The notes under the pieces: generated by a model
What the model was told of the DNA's origin: nothing
What the model saw: only the letters and a program-made list of their open reading frames with translations
Databases searched by the model: none
Assembly (NCBI GenBank): GCA_023429825.1
Contig: JAEZDC010000083.1
Coordinates: 1-19,711, forward strand
DNA: 19,711 nt
Source: Bacteroidota bacterium
GTDB taxonomy: Bacteria; Bacteroidota; Bacteroidia; Chitinophagales; Chitinophagaceae
Reading direction: 5' to 3'
Shown: positions 1-7,454 of the stretch, piece by piece
Layout of the letters: every line of letters begins with the position of its first letter
Numbering within the stretch: position 1 is the first letter of the stretch
Translations under genes and position numbers: made by a program

Positions 1-1335
1 ACATCTAACACACCATCATTATCATCATCAGGATCGCACACATCACCAATGCCATCACCGTCATTATCGGACTGACCTGGATTGGAAGTGAACGGACAAT
101 TATCACTTGTATCCGGCACACCATCATTATCATTATCTGTATCACAAATATCACCAACGCCATCTGCGTCCACATCTGCCTGGTTTGCATTTGCAGTAAG
201 CGGGCAATTATCATTTACATCTAACACACCATCATTATCATCATCAGGATCGCATGCATCCCCTACTCCATCATTATCATTATCTGCCTGATCGGAATTA
301 TAAGTAAATGGACAATTATCGTTGAGATCCAATACACCATCATTATCATCGTCAGGATCGCATGCATCTCCTACTCCATCATTATCATTATCTGCCTGGT
401 CCGGATTATGAGTAAATGGACAATTATCATTGAGATCTAATACGCCATCATTATCATCGTCAGGATCGCATGCATCTCCTACTCCATCATTATCATTATC
501 GGCCTGATCCGGGTTATATGTAAACGGACAATTATCGTTGATATCTGATACGCCATCATTATCATCGTCAGGATCACATACATCACCAATGCCGTCATTA
601 TCATTATCGGCCTGGTCAGCATTAGACGTGAATTGACAATTATCAATTTCATCTAACACACCATCGTTATCATCGTCCGGGTCACACACATCACCAATGC
701 CGTCATTATCATTATCAGCCTGGTCAGCATTAGACACGATCATACAATTATCGTCACCATTGATAATACCATCATCGTCAATATCACCGTCGCAAACATC
801 TCCCACATGATCACCATCTGTATCCAACTGGTCTGCGTTTGCAGTTAAAGGGCAATTGTCTTGTTCGTCAAGTACTCCATCATTATCATCATCAGGGTCA
901 CATACGTCACCTATTCCATCATTGTCGGTATCGCGCTGGTCAGGGTTTGGCGTTGTAGGACAATTATCGTTCACATTTAAGATGCCATCTCCATCCATAT
1001 CCGTATCACACACATCACCGATGCCGTCACTATCCATATCCTGTTGATCAGCATTTGCAGTTGAAGGGCAATTATCCCCGGTATCTAAAACACCATCACT
1101 ATCTGCATCACAAACATCTCCTATACCATCTTCATTGGAATCTTCCTGGCCGGGATTTGGAGTTAAAGGGCAATTGTCTACTTCATCCAGCACACTATCA
1201 TTATCATCATCAACATCACAAATATCACCTATGCCGTCACCATCGGTATCAAGTTGGTCTGGGTTTGCAACATGCGGGCAGTTATCATCTGCATTTAAAA
1301 TTCCATCAAGATCATAATCAGGATCACATATATCA
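1..1335 (-). repeat. 108-nt tandem repeat array encoding TSP3 units
   Basis: At least twelve complete units and one partial unit of 36 codons encode the pattern DxDxDGVxDxxDNCPxTxNxDQ followed by DxDxDGxGDxCD. The Asp ladder is the calcium-binding TSP3 pattern, with two Cys per unit. Period is 108 nt: the TCTGCCTG/TCGGCCTG block recurs at 283, 391 and 499. Units between about 283 and 606 are nearly identical at DNA level (roughly seven differences per 108 nt between two neighbours), which suggests recent duplication or homogenisation. The unit around 1085-1140 is two codons short (ADSDG in place of the usual seven-residue PDDDNDG). Confidence 0.9.
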
Positions 1336-4300
1336 TCAGATATCGAACATGTTCCGCTAACATGTCCACTCACCCAATTTGACGACGCCCCGGTTAATGC
1401 AAAATTGTTAAGCGTTGCGTTGTTGTTGTTATTGCTACCATCGATGGCTGTTGTAATCGCAGCATTATCCGTGTTGATCGCTCCCTGGTTGAATTTGTAA
1501 TAAGCCAGCAATCCATTGAAATTAGCAGGCAATTCGCAATTCATACTGCTAACGATCTCTGCAGCACACAAAGCCCGGTTGATGATCCTTGCATCATCGA
1601 TACTTCCTTTAAAAGGAAAATTCCATGTATCAGGAACCCATCCAATATAAAAATTAGAATAAGTAGACGGTGTGAATATCACGTTCCTGCTTCCTATAAG
1701 ATTACCGTTTACATAAACCTTAATGCTATTATCGGTTTGATTGAATACAGCAGTTACATGATACCATTGATCAGTGGCAAAATCATACGGGAAAGCATTG
1801 GTGATAAAATCATTATTATAAGTGATCCTTACTTCATCGTCGTCGATGCCAAACCCGGTGCCGAACTGCCCGATACCAAATGAACTGATGATGGTATGGC
1901 CAGTACCGCTGCCAACTCCCTGATCAGTCCAGTTGCCTAATGCAGATGGTTTTACCCATGCAGCAAGCGTCCAGCTTGAGTTGCTGTTCATCACAGGAGT
2001 AGATACATGATCGTTAATTCCGTCAAAATGTAAAGCACCTGCCGGCTCGTAAGTAAGTACTGATACGTCAGCAGATAAAACAGAAACACAAGCATCTTTC
2101 TGGATGGTTACTGTATATGTACCTTCATGAATAGCCGATGCATTAGGAATAGAAGGATTCTGGCTGGCAGAAGTAAATGAGTTCGGCCCAGTCCAGCTAT
2201 AAGATGTTCCTCCTGTAGCTTTCAACTCAATGGTGGCCCCTTCCACTACAGGACTATTACTGGAAACAGTAGTTGTGGTAGGTGTACATGTTCCGCTTAC
2301 AAGACCTTTTACCCAGTTAGATGAATTTCCACTCAATGCAAAATTGAACAAAGCACCATGGTGTACGCCTTGTCTATCGTTCAATGAAACTCCGGGATTT
2401 GAAGCATCGTAATGCCCCTGGTTAAATTGATAATACGCAACCAATCCATTTTGCACGTTGCTGAGCTGGCAGTTATTATTAGCCAATATCTCACCTAAAC
2501 ATAAAGCCCTGTTCCATATTCTTAATTCATCCAGTTCACCTGCAAAGTATTCTGCCGGGCTTGAGCTGGTTCTTGCACCGATCACCACATCAGCGGTGTT
2601 GTTTACACCCGACCCGACAGAATTATCAGTTCCTGATTCAACTCCATTAATATAAAGTGTTGCTGTAGTTCCATCAAACACACAGGCTATATGATACGTT
2701 GTATTGGCGACTGCAAGACCTCCCGTAATATCAATGCTAAGATTTCGTGCAATGAATCGCCATTGATTTGAATTATCTATCCCAACGAGGTAATCCACGT
2801 CAGTATTACCATTATCTTTTGAAATAACCCACCTGAAGTTACCATCTACAATCGTTGGCTTTGCAATGAACTCGATGGTGAATGGTTCGTTACTAAGACT
2901 GAGATCAGTATGATGAGGGATCTTTACAATATCATTCACACCATCAAAATGCAATGCACCTGCAAGATTAGGTTCGATGAAAGAATTGTATTGCGGGTTC
3001 TGACCATTTTCACCCGTAAAATCTTTTTGATTAACCAAGCCGGCATTCGCAGTATCAAAAGAGAAAATAGTTCCTAATGAGTTGCTACCGCCAGCAGATG
3101 TCATACCGTACAACTTGCCATCAGATGCTGCAAACAGGTTGGTATAAGGATTGGCACCTACACTGCTATTAAAACTTTGAAGATCAGAATAAGTATTCGT
3201 GGAAAGATCGAATGAGAACAACGCACCTTCACCTGAAACTCCTCCATAAGGCGCAACGCCATATAATTTTCCATCACTTCCTTGTGATAAGCCGTTAGTG
3301 GCATACTGCACATTGATCCCATCAAAATCATGCAGCTTGGTTACCTCATTCGTGTTAGGATTGAATTTATAGATAGCGCCATAACCATGTTCCGCTCCGT
3401 TGGGTGTAACGCCGTATAAGTTTCCGTCGAAACCCGCTATCAAACCTGCGTAAGGATTGAAGCCTGCTCCATAATTTTCATAAGTAAACTCGTACAGTAC
3501 AGAAAACGCATTTGCAGAAGGATCATAAGAATAGATCACGCCGTTACCTTCTGTTCCTCCGTATGCGGTTACGCCATATAATTTTCCATTACCCGCCTTT
3601 ATCAAGCTTCCTGAAGGGGAAGCTCCGTTTGAATAATCAAAATCATGAAGCCTGGTATATGTTCCTGTTGAAGGATCATAAGAGAAGATCGTTCCTGCCC
3701 AGTTGATGCCGCCACTTTGCGTTACCCCGTACAAGAATCCATCAGCGCCAAGTACCAACCCGTTGTTATAAGGATAATTACCATCCTCACCATCATCACT
3801 AAAAGCATGGAGCGTATTAAAGACGTTATTCTTTGTATCGTAAGAAAATAGAACACCTGCGCCGTTCACCCCGCCACCTGAAGTCATTCCATATAACTTT
3901 CCATCGGCATCTACCAGCGTACCTGTCGGGTTAGATCCGAAGGTGGTGCCAAAATCTTTGAGCTTATTAAATTGTGCGTTGCTGATATCATAAGAATAGA
4001 TCACCCCATATTCATCGATCCCACCCCTGGCCATCGAATATAAATTACCATCTGATGCCTGTACCAAACCGCTGGTAGAGTTGCCGCCATTCGTACCATC
4101 AAAGTCATGCACTATATTATATTGGTCTGATGAAGGATCAAAAGAAAAGATCACTCCTTTACTATTTACGCCACCAACCTGTGTGGTTCCATATATCTTG
4201 CCATCAGAAGCGATGTGGAGATTCGAAAGTGTAGAACTCCCTGTTTGAAAATTATTAAAATCAAATTGTTTGGTATAAACAGAAGATACAGGATCGAAAG

Positions 4301-5198
4301 AAAAAATCACTCCCTTACCATTTACGCCCCCGGACTGTGTAGTTCCGTATAATTTACCATTTGCGTGCTGCACCATATTGCTATGGGAGGAAAATCCATT
4401 TGATCCACCGAAGCTGTACACCGCGGTAAGAGAGCCAGAAACTATGTCGTACGTAAAGATCGACCCCACATTATTTGCACCTCCGGAATGGGTGGTACCG
4501 TATATTTTATTATCATTTGCCAGCATGACCCCACCATAAGGGTTGCCCCCGATGCTTTGCGTGAAATCTGCATGTTTGGTGAACGCAGAGGAAGTTATAT
4601 CCAACGAATAGAGCACACCGAGATTGTTGCTTCCCCCGGCGGAAGTAACGCCGTATAATAAATTACCTGCAGCGACTAGTTTACCGCCCTGTGGAGATGC
4701 TCCTTTTGCAGCTCCGTCGAAATCAATGATCGTAGAATAATGTTGAGTAGCAGGATCATAAGAAAAAATGGTACCTAACTGGTTTGCGCCACCCATATTA
4801 GTGGTGCCATACAATTTTCCATCCTGGGCCTGCACAAGTGTAGAATAGGGCTTCGCACCGTCCTTTACTCCGTTAGCCTCCTTTCCAAAATGATGCAGTT
4901 GTTCATAGGTGTTTGTTGCGGGATCGTATGACATTAATACACCCATGTCGTATCGTCCGCCATTTGCGATCAGTCCATACAACTTACCATCACTGGCCTG
5001 TATAAAATCATTCTTATAAGGAAGTCTTCCGTTATCATTAAAGTTGAAGACAGGGGTAAGTGTATTAGATCCGCCGTCATATTTTATGATCACCCCATCG
5101 CCGTTACCAGATTGCACTGTTCCGTACAAAACAGGCTGCGCTATCATTGCATCCTGTAAACCAAAAAGGATAGTAAATAAAAGCAGCAGGTTTCTCAT
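1..5198 (-). CDS. Giant secreted GloVer-repeat / LamG / TSP3-repeat protein, 3' end beyond window
   Basis: The frame is open from an ATG at 5198 to the left edge (about 1732 codons) without a stop. Residues 1-20 form a signal peptide (MRNLLLLFTILF.. ending near IAQ). Residues about 22-735 carry 14 copies of a 45-55-residue repeat with the core DGKLYGTTxxGG followed by GxIFSYDP. This is the GloVer (gloeo-verrucomicrobial) tandem repeat, probably propeller blades. Two LamG/concanavalin-like domains follow (about 745-930 and 1048-1255), each opening with GALHFDG and closing with an ALC...EI...AYYxFNQG segment. They are separated by an Ig/PKD-like stretch (about 970-1045, SYSWTGP). From about 1288 onward are calcium-binding thrombospondin type 3 repeats. 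This architecture is typical of Bacteroidota cell-surface proteins exported by the type IX system; the expected C-terminal sorting domain is outside the window, so that route is inferred. Substrate is unknown. Confidence 0.9.
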   Translation of the reverse strand, partial: MRNLLLLFTILFGLQDAMIAQPVLYGTVQSGNGDGVIIKYDGGSNTLTPVFNFNDNGRLPYKNDFIQASDGKLYGLIANGGRYDMGVLMSYDPATNTYEQLHHFGKEANGVKDGAKPYSTLVQAQDGKLYGTTNMGGANQLGTIFSYDPATQHYSTIIDFDGAAKGASPQGGKLVAAGNLLYGVTSAGGSNNLGVLYSLDITSSAFTKHADFTQSIGGNPYGGVMLANDNKIYGTTHSGGANNVGSIFTYDIVSGSLTAVYSFGGSNGFSSHSNMVQHANGKLYGTTQSGGVNGKGVIFSFDPVSSVYTKQFDFNNFQTGSSTLSNLHIASDGKIYGTTQVGGVNSKGVIFSFDPSSDQYNIVHDFDGTNGGNSTSGLVQASDGNLYSMARGGIDEYGVIYSYDISNAQFNKLKDFGTTFGSNPTGTLVDADGKLYGMTSGGGVNGAGVLFSYDTKNNVFNTLHAFSDDGEDGNYPYNNGLVLGADGFLYGVTQSGGINWAGTIFSYDPSTGTYTRLHDFDYSNGASPSGSLIKAGNGKLYGVTAYGGTEGNGVIYSYDPSANAFSVLYEFTYENYGAGFNPYAGLIAGFDGNLYGVTPNGAEHGYGAIYKFNPNTNEVTKLHDFDGINVQYATNGLSQGSDGKLYGVAPYGGVSGEGALFSFDLSTNTYSDLQSFNSSVGANPYTNLFAASDGKLYGMTSAGGSNSLGTIFSFDTANAGLVNQKDFTGENGQNPQYNSFIEPNLAGALHFDGVNDIVKIPHHTDLSLSNEPFTIEFIAKPTIVDGNFRWVISKDNGNTDVDYLVGIDNSNQWRFIARNLSIDITGGLAVANTTYHIACVFDGTTATLYINGVESGTDNSVGSGVNNTADVVIGARTSSSPAEYFAGELDELRIWNRALCLGEILANNNCQLSNVQNGLVAYYQFNQGHYDASNPGVSLNDRQGVHHGALFNFALSGNSSNWVKGLVSGTCTPTTTTVSSNSPVVEGATIELKATGGTSYSWTGPNSFTSASQNPSIPNASAIHEGTYTVTIQKDACVSVLSADVSVLTYEPAGALHFDGINDHVSTPVMNSNSSWTLAAWVKPSALGNWTDQGVGSGTGHTIISSFGIGQFGTGFGIDDDEVRITYNNDFITNAFPYDFATDQWYHVTAVFNQTDNSIKVYVNGNLIGSRNVIFTPSTYSNFYIGWVPDTWNFPFKGSIDDARIINRALCAAEIVSSMNCELPANFNGLLAYYKFNQGAINTDNAAITTAIDGSNNNNNATLNNFALTGASSNWVSGHVSGTCSISDDICDPDYDLDGILNADDNCPHVANPDQLDTDGDGIGDICDVDDDNDSVLDEVDNCPLTPNPGQEDSNEDGIGDVCDADSDGVLDTGDNCPSTANADQQDMDSDGIGDVCDTDMDGDGILNVNDNCPTTPNPDQRDTDNDGIGDVCDPDDDNDGVLDEQDNCPLTANADQLDTDGDHVGDVCDGDIDDDGIINGDDNCMIVSNADQADNDNDGIGDVCDPDDDNDGVLDEIDNCQFTSNADQADNDNDGIGDVCDPDDDNDGVSDINDNCPFTYNPDQADNDNDGVGDACDPDDDNDGVLDLNDNCPFTHNPDQADNDNDGVGDACDPDDDNDGVLDLNDNCPFTYNSDQADNDNDGVGDACDPDDDNDGVLDVNDNCPLTANANQADVDADGVGDICDTDNDNDGVPDTSDNCPFTSNPGQSDNDGDGIGDVCDPDDDNDGVLD

Positions 5199-5688
5199 AT
5201 ACACACAGTGAAAGATTGTTTAATGGTCATATGTTTTTTACAAGGTCCAATAATGATATACTTATTGATTATCATTTGCATTTAATTCCAACAATCAATA
5301 ATAATATCTAAAACACTGGTGGGTAACGTATTACTGAAGATCGTCCTTCAGCAGGTGGTCGTTGATAGGATTGGAGATCGGCGTAAAGTGGCCGCAAATT
5401 GTTTTAAAAAAGCAACACTTCCAAACAACATCCCGGGAAAAGAACTCAATAAGGCAAATTTTAAGGTAGCAAGCTTACCCTTATGCTAGCTTCAAAATGC
5501 TTATTGGTGCTGATGCGCTAGCTGAATCATCTTTTTGGAACATTAAGAAACAGCCTATTCAGGAAAATTCACTAATACTCAACGAAAATTGTAAAATTCA
5601 TCCTTTATTCTTACTGCCGCATAGGAAATTATCCTGCGAATAGTAATTTTACAGCTCATTGTTACATTATAAATTCTAATTAATAATC
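5199..5688. other. Intergenic region between divergent surface-protein gene and ahcY
   Basis: No gene is supported in these 490 nt. Both 5' leaders lie here. Two small inverted repeats are visible: CTGAAG-6 nt-CTTCAG near 5333-5350, and an imperfect one at 5618-5638 (CGCA, bulge, GGA / TCC, TGCG) just upstream of ahcY. A TAATTTTA at 5644-5651 is one base from the Bacteroidota -7 consensus TAnnTTTG, but no matching -33 TTTG lies at the right distance. It is therefore only a weak candidate ahcY promoter. A plus-strand frame from about 5285 to 5490 is open but has no ATG and no recognisable similarity. Confidence 0.4.
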
Positions 5689-7014
5689 ATGTCAACACTT
5701 ACAAAGTCAATCGACTTTACACTCCCTTACAAAGTTGCCGACATCAGCCTGGCTGAATGGGGCCGTAAAGAAATTCGTTTAGCAGAAGCTGAAATGCCCG
5801 GTTTAATGGCAATTCGTGCTGAGTATGGTCCTTCACAGCCACTGAAAGGCGCCCGTATCGCAGGATGCTTACACATGACCATCCAGACTGCAGTGCTCAT
5901 CGAAACATTAGTTGCACTTGGCGCTGAAGTTAAATGGAGCTCTTGTAATATCTTCTCTACGCAGGATCATGCTGCTGCTGCTATCGCTGCTGCAGGCATT
6001 GGTGTATATGCGTGGAAAGGCCAGTCTTTAGAAGAAGCTGACTGGTGCATTGAACAAACTTTATTCTTCGGTAGTGCAGACAAACCTTTGAATATGATCT
6101 TAGACGATGGTGGCGATCTTACCAACATCGTATTCGATAAATATCCTGAGTTGATCCAGCACATCAAAGGTCTTTCTGAAGAAACAACTACAGGTGTTCA
6201 CCGTTTATACGAAAGAATGGCAAAAGGTACTTTACCAATTCCTGCCATCAACGTGAACGATTCTGTTACCAAATCTAAATTCGATAACAAATACGGTTGT
6301 AAAGAGTCATTGGTAGATGCGATCCGTCGTGCTACTGATGTGATGCTTGCAGGTAAAGTTGCTGTTGTTGGCGGTTACGGTGATGTGGGTAAAGGTTCTG
6401 CAGCATCTCTTGCGGGTGCAGGTTGCCGTGTGATCGTTACCGAGATCGATCCTATCTGTGCTTTACAAGCTGCAATGGATGGTTTTGAAGTAAAGAAGAT
6501 GATCGACGCAGTTAAAGAAGCTGATATCATCGTTACTGCTTCTGGTTGCCGCGACCTCATCACCGAAAAACATTTCCGTGTGATGAAAGACAAGGCGATC
6601 GTTTGTAACATCGGTCACTTCGATATCGAGATCGATATGGCATGGATCAACAACAACTACGGTAACACAAAAGATACGGTGAAGCCACAGGTTGATATCT
6701 ATAATGTTGATGGAAAAGACATCATCATTTTGGCTGAAGGTAGATTAGTGAATCTTGGTTGTGCGACCGGTCACCCGTCATTCGTGATGAGTAATTCGTT
6801 CTCTAACCAGACACTTGCACAGATCGAGCTTTGGACAAACAGCGATAAGTACGAGAACAAAGTGTACGTTCTTCCTAAACATCTTGATGAGAAGGTTGCA
6901 AGATTGCACCTGGCTAAGATTGGTGTTGAATTAGATGAACTGACTAACGAACAAGCTGAGTATTTAGGCATACCGCAGAATGGTCCGTTCAAGACTGATA
7001 TGTACAGATACTAG
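5689..7014 (+). CDS. ahcY: Adenosylhomocysteinase (S-adenosyl-L-homocysteine hydrolase)
   Basis: Cytosolic NAD-dependent enzyme that splits S-adenosylhomocysteine reversibly into adenosine and homocysteine, removing the inhibitory by-product of SAM-dependent methylation and feeding the methionine cycle. At 441 residues it is full length for the family. Visible signatures are DDGGDLTN (139-146), EETTTGVH (164-171), NDSVTKSKFDN (190-200; K195, D199 and N200 match the catalytic Lys/Asp/Asn by family alignment from memory), the NAD-binding loop GGYGDVGKG (228-236), and the C-terminal KTDMYRY, whose Lys and Tyr reach into the neighbouring subunit's NAD site. The ATG at 5689 gives the expected N-terminus; the leader is AT-rich with no clear Shine-Dalgarno. 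Transcribed alone: divergent from the large surface gene and closed by a strong terminator at 7053. No SAH or SAM riboswitch was recognised in its leader. Confidence 0.98.
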   Translation: MSTLTKSIDFTLPYKVADISLAEWGRKEIRLAEAEMPGLMAIRAEYGPSQPLKGARIAGCLHMTIQTAVLIETLVALGAEVKWSSCNIFSTQDHAAAAIAAAGIGVYAWKGQSLEEADWCIEQTLFFGSADKPLNMILDDGGDLTNIVFDKYPELIQHIKGLSEETTTGVHRLYERMAKGTLPIPAINVNDSVTKSKFDNKYGCKESLVDAIRRATDVMLAGKVAVVGGYGDVGKGSAASLAGAGCRVIVTEIDPICALQAAMDGFEVKKMIDAVKEADIIVTASGCRDLITEKHFRVMKDKAIVCNIGHFDIEIDMAWINNNYGNTKDTVKPQVDIYNVDGKDIIILAEGRLVNLGCATGHPSFVMSNSFSNQTLAQIELWTNSDKYENKVYVLPKHLDEKVARLHLAKIGVELDELTNEQAEYLGIPQNGPFKTDMYRY

Positions 7015-7052
7015 TGGATAGAGGATAGTGAAGAGTGGATAGATATTAAAAG

Positions 7053-7078
7053 CCCGTTTCGAGAGGAACGGGTTTTTT
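7053..7078 (+). terminator. Rho-independent terminator of ahcY
   Basis: CCCGTTTC (7053-7060), loop GAGA, GGAACGGG (7065-7072), then six T. The stem is eight pairs including one G-T. It lies about 40 nt past the ahcY stop. A nearly identical terminator follows the gene at 13263-13982. Confidence 0.9.
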
Positions 7079-7190
7079 GTTTCTCGTCATTGCAGGAAGG
7101 AAACAGTTGAATGAACATATCGGCAACGCTGTAATAGGAAGATCAATAGTGCTTTTTATATTATTGAAAAAGAAACTGGTTTTTTAAACC

Positions 7191-7217
7191 AAATAAAAAG
7201 AGCAGTAATGCTACTGC
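7191..7217 (-). terminator. Intrinsic terminator of the minus-strand small RNA
   Basis: On the minus strand GCAGTA-GCAT-TACTGC forms a perfect six-pair stem with a four-base loop (7217-7202), followed by TCTTTTTATTT. Orientation is set by the T-run; the plus-strand reading has no T-run after the hairpin. Confidence 0.7.
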
Positions 7218-7303
7218 CCTTCCCGGCTTCAGGATACTAGGCCTTCTTAGGGCCGCCCCTTCATCGCCGTTCCGGCGTAAGTGTATATGCATGCACCGGC
7301 AAT
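7191..7303 (-). ncRNA. Candidate structured small RNA, about 110 nt, no ORF
   Basis: The minus strand has a Bacteroidota promoter (separate entry) about 6 nt upstream of 7303 and an intrinsic terminator ending at 7191, with no start-to-stop ORF of note between them. The predicted transcript contains a CGCCG-GAA-CGGCG hairpin (near 7264-7276), a second GC-rich hairpin GGCCCT-AAGA-AGGCC (near 7239-7254), a purine-rich CCTGAAGCCGGGAAGGG segment, and the terminator hairpin. This stretch is clearly more GC-rich than its AT-rich flanks. It is convergent with ahcY and divergent from the restriction gene at 7455. I could not assign it to a known family; 6S-like, regulatory sRNA or a leader remnant are all possible. 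Boundaries are inferred from promoter and terminator. Confidence 0.5.
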
Positions 7304-7308
7304 TATTT

Positions 7309-7339
7309 CAAAATTATAATTAGTTGTCATGCATGCAAA
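7309..7339 (-). promoter_or_regulatory. Bacteroidota-type promoter (-33 TTTG / -7 TAATTTTG)
   Basis: Read on the minus strand, TTTG (7339-7336) is followed after 19 nt by TAATTTTG (7316-7309), a full match to the -7 consensus TAnnTTTG with a spacer in the accepted range. Start of transcription would fall near 7303. A repeated GCATGCA motif (7289-7295 and 7329-7337 area) flanks the promoter on both sides and could be an operator, which is inference. Confidence 0.6.
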
Positions 7340-7454
7340 GCACCAATGCATGATTAATTTCTTGTAGATTAATAAAACGATCAGGTATAAATACTCCATC
7401 TTCAACTTTCTCCCCTTTTCCTTAAATTGCTACTTCCAATAAACTAACTCCCCC

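Noticed and set aside
82..1360. Several plus-strand Ser/Pro-rich frames across the first 1.4 kb
   Set aside because: They are antisense readings of the 108-nt TSP3 repeats and repeat with the same period.
5333..5350. CTGAAG/CTTCAG hairpin as a riboswitch or terminator
   Set aside because: Only six pairs, no T-run, and no conserved riboswitch core around it.
5285..5490. Open plus-strand frame upstream of ahcY
   Set aside because: No ATG start, no recognisable similarity, and it ends in a short AT-rich run; treated as non-coding.
7191..7303. Identification of the small RNA as SRP (4.5S) RNA because of GCCGGGAAGGGCAG
   Set aside because: The GGAA-type motif resembles the SRP apical loop, but the flanking strands needed for the long SRP helix are absent and the 3' part forms the terminator instead.
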